NCBI GenBank assembly: GCA_022846035.1
Contig: AP025580.1
Span: 1,426,001 to 1,490,000, forward strand
DNA: 64,000 nucleotides
Direction: 5' to 3'
From: Christensenellaceae bacterium
GTDB taxonomy: Bacteria; Bacillota; Clostridia; Christensenellales; Christensenellaceae
Both the position numbers and the translations under genes were made by a program. Positions 36,479-45,534 of this stretch are shown here, piece by piece. Position 1 is the stretch's first letter, and the number at the start of each line of letters is the position of its first letter. The notes beneath the pieces are model-generated. The model was not told the origin of the DNA and made no database searches. It worked only from the letters and a program-made list of their open reading frames with translations.

Positions 36479-39400
36479 TTACTGTTCCCTGCGCCGCCTG
36501 CGGTTTAAGGCCAGCGTTATGCATGCCGCTGCGGCAGCCGCGAAAAGCAGGACGACGTATCCGCCGATCTCCCGCGTATCCCCCGTCTTTGCCGCGGACG
36601 TTTTCGACGTTGTTCCCGTATTTTCCGCCGCGCCTGTGCTTTGCGCCTTTTCCGCCAGTGCATACAGGCTGAAATGGTCGGTCTCAAAATAGGCCATGTT
36701 TCCTTCCACGGTCACTGTGTATTCCACACGGCTTCCATCCGCATCGATACGGTAAACGACCAGCCTCGTCTTATCAAAACCGTCCGGAATCGGGATACCG
36801 ATCCTCACCTTGCCGTTCGGCTGTACCGGATTGCCATTAGGATCCGAAAGGCTGATCTCAAACAGCACGAATTTTGCACTGTCCTTGCCGATTGTTTTTT
36901 GCGTCAGCTCAAAGCCCGCGCCGGATTCCACCTTTTCGGTTTTTAAAATAGTTCCTTTCGGCACCACCGTCGTATCCGTGTCGATCGTGACGCCCGTACT
37001 GTTGTCCGTATCCCGCACTGGCTTCATCCATTCCTCGAGCGAGCCGCCAACGCGGTAAATATTGTAGCCCGACGCGCTTAGGCGGCTGTACGCGATCAGC
37101 GCGCGGAACCCCTGTTCCGTTGCCAGCGCGTCCGCCGCAGCATTATCCGTATATCCAAAACGGTTATCCTGCGTTACAAAGCTCATCAGGTTTTGGTATA
37201 CGCTGTTGCCGTTTTTGACGAACCTGCCATCCGTATTCGCGTCGATCCCCAGCGAAGTCAGCGCGATTACGACCATCGCCGCGTCATTGCTGTTCTCCGC
37301 ACCATAGTAAACGTAGCCGCCATTTGCAGACTGCGCCGCAGCAAGGTAATCAAGTCCGCTTGTAACGGCGGACGCTACGCCCGCCCTGTCCTGATAAGGC
37401 GCAAGCGCCGAAAGGACGATTGCCGTCATGCTCGCTTCGGACTCGCCCGGCATATAGGACCAGCCGCCGTCCGCGTTCTTATTGGCGAGCAGATATTCAA
37501 TCGCTTTTTCGCGTGTGTTTTCCGCGCCGGAGGGCAGCGTATAATTGCCCGAATCGTAGGCCAGCAATGCAAACGCCTGCGCGTTTACCGTATTAAGGCG
37601 TGCCACCGGTAATTGCGCGAGTACATCCACATATTGCCGCGCATCCATGCCGAGCGCGCTCATCGTCATGATCAGGCGTTCATAATCCGTCGCGTTGTTT
37701 GTACGGAGATGCGCGATCGATTCCTTGATGAAATTTACCTTTGCCGCCCGCGTGGCGAACGCTTGATCCGCCCCCGCATAAACGGCCAGGTCAAAAGCTG
37801 CCCAGTCGGATGTGGAATCCTCATAAGGCAGGTTCGTATAGTCTTTGGCGATCGTGCTCATGAGATCGCTTGCCGAGGCATTGCTCTTCGCGCCCATAAG
37901 CTGTACGGTAACAGGCTGCGCAACCGTCTCGCCGCCCTGTGTAAACAGCAGCATGACCTGTTCTTCCACCGCGCCGAACGAAGTGTTTTTGCGTGCCAGC
38001 TTATACTGGCCAAGCGGTTGTCCCGCGCTCGTTACATAGCTATTTTCTCCCGCCTCGCGGCAGAGAACTTCAATGTTTTCATCCGGCGTCGCGCCGTCTT
38101 TCAGCTTCGCAACGAGCGGCGTTACGTTCGCATTTTCTTCCACCGTGTTGGGGATCGTTACATAGCTTTCATACTTGGCAGCTTCCTGCCTGAGCGCCGT
38201 TTTATCAGCCTCTTCCTTGGCCTGCGCCGCCAACATCTCCGTAAGCTTTGCCGCCGCCTGCTCCTTGGTAAGCGCCGTCCTGGCGGCAGCCGCGTCCGTC
38301 GCTTCATGCGTACCGCCAATATAATTCCCCAGCCCCTTGATTTTGGTTCCCAGGCTGGTTTCGCTGTTCCCATAGCACTCCCGCAAGGTAAGCAGGTCGT
38401 CATTATAGGACCAAACCGTTCCGTCGAACGCGCCCGCAAAACCGCCGTTATAGCTCCATCCCGGCGTCAGTGTACCCGTGCTCACGCATTCCTTTAGCAT
38501 ACCCGAGACGGACCCCGCAAAACCGCCAAAATAGTAACCATAGCCGTCCTCTATCGCTACGACATTGCCTGTCGCATAGCAACGCTCCGCCGACGTTCCC
38601 ATTCCGATGCTTCCGGCAAAGCCGCCCGTAGTATAGCCGCCCACAACGTTACCTGTCGCATGGCTCTTATAGATATTGGCGTATCCGTAGTTGCCGCCCA
38701 CAAAGCCGCCTGTGGAGTTGCCGCCAAACACGTTTCCCGTCGCTTCGCACTGCAAGATATTTCCTTTGTTCCAGCCCACGAGACCGCCGACATGTCCGGA
38801 TTCCGTGTTGTCCGCTCCGCCTGTGCTCGCTGTTACTTCAACGCTGGAAGAACAGTTGTCAATTGCGCTGAACGCCGATTTTCCGTCCTTGCTTCCGCCG
38901 TCGTTAAGGCCGACGAGGCCGCCCGCGTCCGTTTGCTTGATATATACTGTGCCCAATGCATTCAGCTTTCCGGACACATGGCAATTTCCGATCAGATTTG
39001 CCTTTTCGCTTGCAATATCCGCGCGCGCGTTTCCCACCAGCACGCCGATCCTGCTGCCTCCCGTTACGGATGCGTTTTCCACGGTCAGGTTCAGGATGGA
39101 CGCTCCCTCGATCACGCCGAACAGCCCGATGTTCTGGCTTCCTACGCTCTTTTCTATTTTCAAATTTTTTATTTTATATCCTGCGCCGTCGAAAATTCCA
39201 CTAAAGGGAACCGTTTCGCTGCCGATGGGCAAGGCCGTAACGCCTGAAAGATCGATATTGGCTGTCAGTTTATAATTCTTCGCCCAGTCTGCCGCCTGAT
39301 TTGTGCTGTTCATGAGCGCAACCAACTGTTCCCTTGTGCTGATCGTTTCATATTGCAGCGGAACAGGCGCTGTCATTTCCGCCCATGTCGGCGCTTTATA

Positions 39401-42340
39401 TCCGTTTGCCGTCGTACCCTCATACCAAAGGATTTTATCCCCAGACTTGATTTGGGCCGCGCTTACTCCCACCGGCGACTGTTTATCGTTAATCGTAAAC
39501 ATCCAGCCATCGGGTGCTTCCAGCGTTTTATCGTTGATCGTTTTTATAAATGTTCCCGTGGAGCTTTGCTCCGCCGCATACGTCATCTGTCCCGCCGCCT
39601 GCGCCGCGCTCATCACCTGCTCCGCCGTAATATCTTCTCCTGCGGCTTTGACGGTGAAAGGTTGCTCCGATTTTATAAACCGATAGCTTACATTATCCCA
39701 GTTTGCAACCAGAATCTGTACGCTGATCTCCTCCGCTACAGGCGCATTCGCCGCAGGCGCTGCGTTCACCAGATAAGGATAGCCGTTGTTGACGATCCTG
39801 CCGTCCGCACCGGCGTCTACCCTCCACGCGCCGCCCAGCAAGGAAGCAAACGCCGCCGTCTTCATCTCCGATGCTGTTTTAGCCGTTGCCGCAACTGTTA
39901 CGGCCTGTGTATCCGGTCTTAATTTGCCGGAGTTATAATACCCGTTTACAACGCTGCCGACACTGTCAAAGGAAAATCCTTTTCCCCCCACAAGCGCCCC
40001 GCCTGTGCCCACAGAAGCATTTACATCATTGGCTGCGTATACATTTGTGAGCGTCGAAGGATCTGCAAGCATCCCTGCAAAACCGCCCAGTTCATTGTTT
40101 CCCGTCACAAGACCCATCGCGTAGCAATCGGTGACCGTTCCCTTTTCCACACCGCCGGCAAAACCGCCAACCCATTTATAGCCGGAAACGCTCGCAGACG
40201 AGAAACTCTCGCTCACCGATCCGCTCGCCGCAATTCTTCCAACCAAGCCGCCTGTCATCGTGCCCGTACCCTGATAGGTTACGCTTCCGCCTGACACGCC
40301 ACATTGCCTGACCAGCCCCTCATTGTTCCCTATAAGGCCGCCCGTCCGCGTATTAAACTTTGATACGACTGTCGAGCCGACGGAGTAACACTTTTCCACC
40401 GTTCCTTTGTTATTGGAAACCAGCGCCGCAGGATAATGACTGCTGCTGCTTACCGTGTCCTCGATCGCCGCGTTTTCAAGCGTCAGGTTGCGGATAATGC
40501 CGTCTGTACCGACATAGCCGAACAAAGCCTCCCCCGCGATGGAAAGATTCTTGATCGCGTGACCGCCGCCGTCAAAAACGCCCGTAAAGACTTTTTCGCC
40601 CGACGCGCCATTGTTGTATTTACCGATCACTTTTCCGGCTTGTCCGGCCATGTCGATGTCGTTTGCCAGCTTATAATTTTTCGTCAGGTCCGCATTGGTC
40701 TTTGCAAGCGCGAGCAACTCATCCGGCGTAGAAATCAGAATAAATTCCTGATCGTCTTTTTTTACAAACTGGTAAGCCGCACTGCGCGAAGATTCCTTGC
40801 CTGTAATATAATCCGCGCTTGCTTCCGGCGCAACCGCCTGCACCGTGAAAAAGTAATCCCCCGTTTCCGTGATAACCGCCTTAAAGTCCTTGGATGTTCC
40901 CGTAATATTTGCATAGGTATCAACAAGCGTATCCGTATTTTTGTAAAGCTTTACCGTATACGACTCCGCTCCTGTTACCGCGTTCCATGAAGCGGTCGCG
41001 TCCGTCCACGCAAGGCCCGAAGGCTGCGCGAGCTCTGCCGGACCGGACGGTTCCCCGCTTCCTTCGGGCGCCTGTACGTTGACAAGATACGGGTAACCGT
41101 TGTTCTTGCCGTCATCCTGCGTCCATGCGGACCCCAGCGTTCCCGCAAGCGCCTTTAATTCATCCCCTGTTTTCGCCAGCAGGTAGCTTCCCTGGCTTTT
41201 TTCTGTTCCGTTTCCACTAACGGAAGCCGTAGAAAGGTAAAACGCTTTTGATACATAACTGCTCATGAAAAAGCCGTCGCCAAAGAATTTTCCAAAATAA
41301 TTATTCGTACCGGTAGAAACAACGGATGCAACAGTATAGCAATTTGTATATTTCGCGCTATCTTCCGAGCCTACAAAGCCGCCGACATATTTCGCGCCCG
41401 TTACGCCGCCCGCAGAAAAGCAGTTTTCCATCGTTCCGCTATATCCAAATCCTACGAAGCCGCCGGCCTGTTCGCTTTCAGAAACGACAGCAGCCGTTGT
41501 ATAGCATTCGCCGATCTTGCCCGGAGAATAACAATAACCCACGAAGCCGCCTACGCCTTTTCCTTTACCGGCAGCCGTTTGCGAAACGCTTCCCTGATCC
41601 ACGAAACATCGCGTAATATCGCCTTTGCTGTAACCGGCAAACCCGCCGATATACCCCATTGTCTGTGTGCACGCAGAAGATACCGCGGTATTCTTTACCG
41701 CGCATCCCTGCACCGTTCCCGCATGATAGCCGATTATTCCGCCAACGTACTGGTCGCCGGAAATATCGCTGTCCGCAAGCGTCACATTTTCTGCCGTGCC
41801 TGTCAGCTTACCAAACAAGCCGACATAGTTTCCAGACGATGTGATCGTCAGGTTACTGATGGTCTGGCCGTTCCCGTCGAAAGTGCCTGAAAACGGCGTT
41901 GAACTGTTTCCCATCGGCTGCGCCGCAGTTACGCCGCTCATATCGATAGGCGCCGTTACTTTCAGTTGTTTATCCCAATAGGCAGGATCGTTCATTACCG
42001 CCAGTAAATCATCAGGCGAGCTGATCAATATTTCATCGCCCTCGGTTGTAAGCGGCAACGCGTCAATTCCAGTCTTCTCATCCAGCGCCATGACCGCCGT
42101 ATCCAAAGCCTCGCTTTGCGCCGCTTGCGCCGACGATGGAGCAGGCGTAACAGATGGGTCCGGACTCGCCGATGGGCTGGCCGACGGCGTCTCTGCCGAA
42201 ATCAGCGTCTCCTGAAACGTATCCGTTGCCGCAGGCGTTTCGGCTGCGGCGGGCATATCTGCCGCCATAGACGCGCCCGCGATGCTGAATATCATGATTA
42301 CCGCCAATAACACCGCTGAAATTCTTTTTCTGCTCTTCAT
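36479..42340 (-). CDS. Giant GLUG-repeat surface protein with DUF4430 and transcobalamin-like alpha/alpha domain
   Basis: 1,953 residues. Order: signal peptide (1-27, ending GASMA), Pro/Ser-rich stretch, GLUG repeats (about 100-420), fibronectin-like domain (about 435-525), GLUG repeats (about 530-860), DUF4430 (about 868-985, with GWMFTINDKQSPVGV), GLUG repeats (about 995-1350), helical segment, an alpha/alpha-barrel like squalene cyclase/prenyltransferase and the transcobalamin N-domain (about 1510-1760, NADGGWSYMPGE and ANGGYVYYG repeats), a ZU5-like beta domain, and a C-terminal anchor AAKTGDT + hydrophobic helix + RRRRR. ATG 42340 has AAGGAAG 6 bases upstream. Control by the cobalamin riboswitch supports a corrinoid-binding role. 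Confidence 0.88.
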   Translation of the reverse strand: MKSRKRISAVLLAVIMIFSIAGASMAADMPAAAETPAATDTFQETLISAETPSASPSASPDPSVTPAPSSAQAAQSEALDTAVMALDEKTGIDALPLTTEGDEILISSPDDLLAVMNDPAYWDKQLKVTAPIDMSGVTAAQPMGNSSTPFSGTFDGNGQTISNLTITSSGNYVGLFGKLTGTAENVTLADSDISGDQYVGGIIGYHAGTVQGCAVKNTAVSSACTQTMGYIGGFAGYSKGDITRCFVDQGSVSQTAAGKGKGVGGFVGYCYSPGKIGECYTTAAVVSESEQAGGFVGFGYSGTMENCFSAGGVTGAKYVGGFVGSEDSAKYTNCYTVASVVSTGTNNYFGKFFGDGFFMSSYVSKAFYLSTASVSGNGTEKSQGSYLLAKTGDELKALAGTLGSAWTQDDGKNNGYPYLVNVQAPEGSGEPSGPAELAQPSGLAWTDATASWNAVTGAESYTVKLYKNTDTLVDTYANITGTSKDFKAVITETGDYFFTVQAVAPEASADYITGKESSRSAAYQFVKKDDQEFILISTPDELLALAKTNADLTKNYKLANDIDMAGQAGKVIGKYNNGASGEKVFTGVFDGGGHAIKNLSIAGEALFGYVGTDGIIRNLTLENAAIEDTVSSSSHYPAALVSNNKGTVEKCYSVGSTVVSKFNTRTGGLIGNNEGLVRQCGVSGGSVTYQGTGTMTGGLVGRIAASGSVSESFSSASVSGYKWVGGFAGGVEKGTVTDCYAMGLVTGNNELGGFAGMLADPSTLTNVYAANDVNASVGTGGALVGGKGFSFDSVGSVVNGYYNSGKLRPDTQAVTVAATAKTASEMKTAAFASLLGGAWRVDAGADGRIVNNGYPYLVNAAPAANAPVAEEISVQILVANWDNVSYRFIKSEQPFTVKAAGEDITAEQVMSAAQAAGQMTYAAEQSSTGTFIKTINDKTLEAPDGWMFTINDKQSPVGVSAAQIKSGDKILWYEGTTANGYKAPTWAEMTAPVPLQYETISTREQLVALMNSTNQAADWAKNYKLTANIDLSGVTALPIGSETVPFSGIFDGAGYKIKNLKIEKSVGSQNIGLFGVIEGASILNLTVENASVTGGSRIGVLVGNARADIASEKANLIGNCHVSGKLNALGTVYIKQTDAGGLVGLNDGGSKDGKSAFSAIDNCSSSVEVTASTGGADNTESGHVGGLVGWNKGNILQCEATGNVFGGNSTGGFVGGNYGYANIYKSHATGNVVGGYTTGGFAGSIGMGTSAERCYATGNVVAIEDGYGYYFGGFAGSVSGMLKECVSTGTLTPGWSYNGGFAGAFDGTVWSYNDDLLTLRECYGNSETSLGTKIKGLGNYIGGTHEATDAAAARTALTKEQAAAKLTEMLAAQAKEEADKTALRQEAAKYESYVTIPNTVEENANVTPLVAKLKDGATPDENIEVLCREAGENSYVTSAGQPLGQYKLARKNTSFGAVEEQVMLLFTQGGETVAQPVTVQLMGAKSNASASDLMSTIAKDYTNLPYEDSTSDWAAFDLAVYAGADQAFATRAAKVNFIKESIAHLRTNNATDYERLIMTMSALGMDARQYVDVLAQLPVARLNTVNAQAFALLAYDSGNYTLPSGAENTREKAIEYLLANKNADGGWSYMPGESEASMTAIVLSALAPYQDRAGVASAVTSGLDYLAAAQSANGGYVYYGAENSNDAAMVVIALTSLGIDANTDGRFVKNGNSVYQNLMSFVTQDNRFGYTDNAAADALATEQGFRALIAYSRLSASGYNIYRVGGSLEEWMKPVRDTDNSTGVTIDTDTTVVPKGTILKTEKVESGAGFELTQKTIGKDSAKFVLFEISLSDPNGNPVQPNGKVRIGIPIPDGFDKTRLVVYRIDADGSRVEYTVTVEGNMAYFETDHFSLYALAEKAQSTGAAENTGTTSKTSAAKTGDTREIGGYVVLLFAAAAAACITLALNRRRRREQ

Positions 42341-42375
42341 TTTGTTCTTCCTTTCGCTAACCTTTTGGCGGCAAC

Positions 42376-42404
42376 AAAAAAGCTCCCGCCCTCTCGGCAG
42401 AAGC
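42376..42404 (-). terminator. Terminator in the riboswitch expression platform
   Basis: On the minus strand a 9-bp stem GCTTCTGCC/GGCGGGAGC (two G-U pairs), loop GAGAG, then TTTTTT, ending 36 bases before the ATG. A GGCGGGAAG segment upstream (about 42448-42456) can pair with the first arm and may act as antiterminator. Confidence 0.88.
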
Positions 42405-42476
42405 ATACATTTGCGTGTCAAAAAAGCGCAAACAAAAAAGCCCGTCCTTCCCGCCGAAAGACTCACAATATCATCA

Positions 42477-42629
42477 TTCAGGCAGGTCTTCCGACTTTGG
42501 GGTCTTCTGCTCTTTACGCCTTCCCAACAAATCTGTCAGTGGCATTTTGTAAAAAGCATCTCCCATTACGGCAGCGGGGGCTGTGCCGGACTTACACCGG
42601 CTTCCCTATTGATCCTTGCGGAACCTAAA
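42477..42629 (-). ncRNA. Cobalamin riboswitch
   Basis: Canonical adenosyl/methyl-cobalamin aptamer on the minus strand: GGGAA, GCCGGTG-AAGTCCGGC, ACAGCCCCCGCTGCCGTAA, the B12 box core GCCACTG, GGGAAGGC, and GTCGGAAGACCTGCC. The ends TTTAGG and CCTGAA pair as P1. It controls the operon beginning with the giant surface protein. Confidence 0.96.
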
Positions 42630-42681
42630 CAATATATATCAATTTATATTCAGCATATCATAGAATTCTTAAGAAAACAAC

Positions 42682-42706
42682 AAAAAAGGCGGAAAAACCG
42701 CCTTTT
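42682..42706 (-). terminator. Terminator of argF
   Basis: 9-bp stem AAAAGGCGG/CCGCCTTTT, 5-base loop, U-tract on the minus strand. Confidence 0.92.
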
Positions 42707-42726
42707 AAATGTTTCGCAGCTTTTGT

Positions 42727-43632
42727 TTAATCGCCCATCAACTTTACCATCACGGCTTTTTGCGCATGCATACGGTTTTCCGCTTCATCAAAAATTTCCT
42801 GCGCGTGCGCTTCGAATACTTCCGCAGTGATCTCCTCTTCCCTGTGCGCGGGCAAACAGTGCTGTACCATTGCATCCGGCTTCGCGACAGCCATTACTTC
42901 CGCGTTGACCTGGATCCCCTGGAAAGCCTTTTTCCGCGCTTCCACCTGCGCCTCATGACCCATAGAAGCCCACACGTCCGTAAACACTACGTCCGCATCT
43001 TTCGCCGCAGCATAAACGTCTTCCGAAATGGAAAATTTCGGGTTCCCCTGCGCAAATTCCAACACCGCAGAATCCGGCGAATAGTCCTTGGGGACCGCGC
43101 AGGCAACTTCCATACCCACGGTAAGACCGCCTACAATCAGGGAATTTGCCATATTGTTTCCATCTCCGATGTACGCCATTTTAAGGCCGTCAAAGCTCTT
43201 CTTATATTCGCGGATCGTCATCAGGTCTGCGAGCACCTGGCATGGATGCGCATAGTCAGTCAGTCCGTTGATGATCGGAATACTGCCGTATTCGGCTAAG
43301 TCTTCCACCTCTTTTTGCGCGTAGGTACGGATCATGATACCATCCAAATAACGCGACAGCACGCGCGCCGTGTCCTGTACAGGCTCGCCCCTGCCGATCT
43401 GCAAATCGTTCGACGACAAAAACAGCGGGTATCCGCCCAACTGGTACATGCCTACCTCAAAGGATACACGCGTACGCGTGGATGATTTCTGGAAAATCAT
43501 TCCCAGCGTTTTCCCCGCAAGAATGGGATGCTTGATCCCTTTTTTATTGTCATCCTTAAGCTTGTCCGCGAGGTCCAGTATCCCGATGATCTCTTCCTTT
43601 GAAAGATCGCTCATTTTCAGCAAATGTTTCAT
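42727..43632 (-). CDS. argF: Ornithine carbamoyltransferase
   Basis: 301 residues. Carbamoyl-phosphate loop SSTRTRVSFEVGMYQLGG near residue 50, HPCQVLADL near 128, and the ornithine loop HCLPAHREEEI near 262. It makes citrulline from ornithine and carbamoyl phosphate. Its own promoter carries an ARG box, so biosynthetic control is likely. The gene neighbours pyrBI, which shares carbamoyl phosphate. Confidence 0.96.
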   Translation of the reverse strand: MKHLLKMSDLSKEEIIGILDLADKLKDDNKKGIKHPILAGKTLGMIFQKSSTRTRVSFEVGMYQLGGYPLFLSSNDLQIGRGEPVQDTARVLSRYLDGIMIRTYAQKEVEDLAEYGSIPIINGLTDYAHPCQVLADLMTIREYKKSFDGLKMAYIGDGNNMANSLIVGGLTVGMEVACAVPKDYSPDSAVLEFAQGNPKFSISEDVYAAAKDADVVFTDVWASMGHEAQVEARKKAFQGIQVNAEVMAVAKPDAMVQHCLPAHREEEITAEVFEAHAQEIFDEAENRMHAQKAVMVKLMGD

Positions 43633-43664
43633 ATTTACACCTCATATTTCATTTCAATAGCATA

Positions 43665-43693
43665 ATTATACAGCAAAATGAATATTTATGCAA
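43665..43693 (-). promoter_or_regulatory. argF promoter with ARG box
   Basis: TTGCAT (43688-43693), 17-bp spacer, TATAAT (43665-43670). An ARG box TGCATAAATATTCA (43679-43692) differs from the TGAAT-W4-ATTCA palindrome at one base and covers part of the -35 and spacer, so ArgR should block RNA polymerase. Confidence 0.82.
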
Positions 43694-43703
43694 TATATTT
43701 TTA

Positions 43704-44126
43704 TTACCTTTCCGCCTGCTGTTCGCAGTATGCGCAGCGGTATACGCCGCGTTCCTTGTCCGTCAGTTTAAAAACGTGCGGCAATTCCTGCTCTACCGCC
43801 GTAATACAGCGCGGATTTTTGCATTTTACGATATTGACGACGCGCTCCGGAAGCGTCAGATTCATCTTCTTGATAATTTTTCCGCCGTCAATAATATTGA
43901 CCGTAATATTGGGGTCGATAAACCCCAGCATATCAAGGTCAGTTTCAATTTCATCCTCGATCTTGATAATGTCTTTCTTGCCCATGCGGTTGCTCTTTAC
44001 ATTTTTGATGATCGCAACGGCGCAATCCAGCTTATCCAGTCCCAGGTAGTTATAGATACTCATTGCCTTTCCAGCTTTGATATGGTCGATGACCACGCCT
44101 CTTTCCACACTATCGATACTAAGCAT
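43704..44126 (-). CDS. pyrI: Aspartate carbamoyltransferase regulatory chain
   Basis: 140 residues. N-terminal nucleotide-binding domain (VIDHIKAGKAMSIYNYLGL) and C-terminal zinc domain with ligands CKNPRC and CAYC. It confers allosteric control by CTP/ATP on PyrB. Its ATG overlaps the pyrB stop by one base (TAATG). Confidence 0.96.
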   Translation of the reverse strand: MLSIDSVERGVVIDHIKAGKAMSIYNYLGLDKLDCAVAIIKNVKSNRMGKKDIIKIEDEIETDLDMLGFIDPNITVNIIDGGKIIKKMNLTLPERVVNIVKCKNPRCITAVEQELPHVFKLTDKERGVYRCAYCEQQAER

Positions 44127-45046
44127 TATGCATTTACCCCCAACATCGTCATAATAAGAGCCATCCGGACAAACTTTCCAAACCGCGCCTGTTTAAAGTA
44201 GGCCGCGCGCGGGTCCTTATCCACTTCCACGGAAATTTCGTTTACTCTGGGAAGCGGATGCATGACAATCATATCGTCTTTCGCTTTTTTCATTTTTTCT
44301 GCATCGAGGATATAACTGTCGCGCAGGCGGATATAATCCTCTTCATTGAAAAAACGCTCGCGCTGCACGCGCGTCATATACAGAATATCAAGGTCAGAAA
44401 TGATCTCTTCCAGCCGTTCATACTGCACATACGTCACATTTTCATTGTTTTTCAGCACGTCTTCCTTTACATAGCGCGGTACTTTAAGCTCTACAGGAGA
44501 AATGAGCACAAATTTAATATTTTTGTAACGGGACAGGGCACGGATCAGCGAATGCACCGTCCTGCCGAACTTTAAGTCGCCGCACAGGCCGATCGTCAGG
44601 CCTTCGAGCCGCCCCTTTAAGGAACGGATCGTCATCAGGTCCGTTAGGGTCTGCGTCGGATGCTGGTGCCCGCCGTCACCCGCATTGATGATCGGGATTT
44701 CTACGTTCTGCGAAGCCACCATCGCCGCGCCTTCCTTGGGATGGCGCATTGCAATGATGTCCGCGTAGCATTCGACCGTGCGTACGGTATCCGCCACGCT
44801 TTCCCCTTTGGAGGCCGAACTGTTGTCCGCTCCCGCAAAGCCGATCACGGCTCCCCCCAACTCGTGCATAGCCGCTTCAAAGCTTAAGCGCGTGCGCGTA
44901 GAAGGTTCAAAAAAAAGTGTAGCCAGTTTTTTATACCGACACACTTCCCTGTATTTTTCCGGATTCGCAATAATATCGTCCGCCAGATCGAGCAGCTCGT
45001 CGATCTCTTCTACCGTAATGTCCATTGGATCAAGTAAATGTTTCAT
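44126..45046 (-). CDS. pyrB: Aspartate carbamoyltransferase catalytic chain
   Basis: 306 residues. [21 protein letters not shown] near residue 50, [17 protein letters not shown] near 130, [10 protein letters not shown] near 265. First committed step of pyrimidine synthesis. ATG 45046 follows AAGGAAC; the longer frame starts inside the attenuator. Transcription passes a PyrR-type attenuator. Confidence 0.97.
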   Translation of the reverse strand: MKHLLDPMDITVEEIDELLDLADDIIANPEKYREVCRYKKLATLFFEPSTRTRLSFEAAMHELGGAVIGFAGADNSSASKGESVADTVRTVECYADIIAMRHPKEGAAMVASQNVEIPIINAGDGGHQHPTQTLTDLMTIRSLKGRLEGLTIGLCGDLKFGRTVHSLIRALSRYKNIKFVLISPVELKVPRYVKEDVLKNNENVTYVQYERLEEIISDLDILYMTRVQRERFFNEEDYIRLRDSYILDAEKMKKAKDDMIVMHPLPRVNEISVEVDKDPRAAYFKQARFGKFVRMALIMTMLGVNA

Positions 45047-45075
45047 GATTGCTTCTGTTCCTTTCCTGTTTGCAT

Positions 45076-45108
45076 AAAAAAACGTCTTCCTGTACTGACA
45101 GAAAGACG
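45076..45108 (-). terminator. Attenuator terminator of the pyrBI leader
   Basis: 11-bp stem on the minus strand (CGTCTTTCTGT/ACAGGAAGACG, one G-U), loop CAGT, then seven T, 30 bases before pyrB. Confidence 0.92.
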
Positions 45109-45135
45109 GAATCACGGCAATACGATATGTCCAAA

Positions 45136-45166
45136 CCTTATCAGCCTCTCTGTACTAATTTAAAGG
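45136..45166 (-). promoter_or_regulatory. PyrR-binding hairpin in the pyrBI leader
   Basis: On the minus strand CCTTT...AAGG arms enclose CAGAGAGGCT, the conserved PyrR binding-loop sequence. UMP-bound PyrR would stabilise this element and favour the terminator at 45076. Confidence 0.85.
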
Positions 45167-45182
45167 TTCTTATGCTTTCATT

Positions 45183-45211
45183 ATTTTACTACACATCAAG
45201 AGCGATAGCAA
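45183..45211 (-). promoter_or_regulatory. pyrBI promoter
   Basis: TTGCTA (45206-45211), 17-bp spacer, TAAAAT (45183-45188) on the minus strand, just before the leader. Confidence 0.7.
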
Positions 45212-45318
45212 TATAAAATCGGCAAATATTTTTGAGTTTTAATGTTTATATCGGCCGTATCGGGTCTACATTAAATATAACGAACGTGCCTAGACACTAT
45301 AGAAAGGAAGTGACCGCA

Positions 45319-45468
45319 ATGGTAGCTAAAATGGTCAGACAGTTTATTGCGCTAGGAGCTGTGATCGCTCTTGGAATATCGATACTTGCTTTTGGATTTG
45401 GCACCGCGCCACTTTCCGTACAGGTATTCAGGGACAACTTCGCGAGCCAAAGTGAATTAGTAAAATAG
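45319..45468 (+). CDS. Small single-pass membrane protein (unknown)
   Basis: 49 residues: a basic start (MVAKMVRQ), one hydrophobic helix (FIALGAVIALGISILAFGF) and a polar tail. AGGAAGTGA lies 8 bases before ATG 45319 and a strong terminator follows. No family is recognised. Confidence 0.6.
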   Translation: MVAKMVRQFIALGAVIALGISILAFGFGTAPLSVQVFRDNFASQSELVK

Positions 45469-45495
45469 CTTTTTCTTTTCTCTCCACTTTTTATG

Positions 45496-45531
45496 AAAGA
45501 CGCTTCCTGTTTTCGGACAGGAAGCGTCTTT
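45496..45531. terminator. Bidirectional terminator between the small membrane protein and cls
   Basis: Perfect 15-bp stem AAAGACGCTTCCTGT/ACAGGAAGCGTCTTT with a 6-base loop. Confidence 0.93.
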
Positions 45532-45534
45532 GCT

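Noticed and set aside
38660-42000. GLUG repeats as a DNA tandem repeat or CRISPR-like array
   Set aside because: The periodicity is at the protein level; DNA units vary in length and sequence.
36479-42340. Many long plus-strand open frames inside the giant protein gene
   Set aside because: They are antisense shadows produced by the codon bias of the real gene; none has a ribosome site with a recognisable product.
42340-42466. N-terminal extension of the giant surface protein
   Set aside because: It runs through the riboswitch terminator and precedes a normal signal peptide that starts at 42340.
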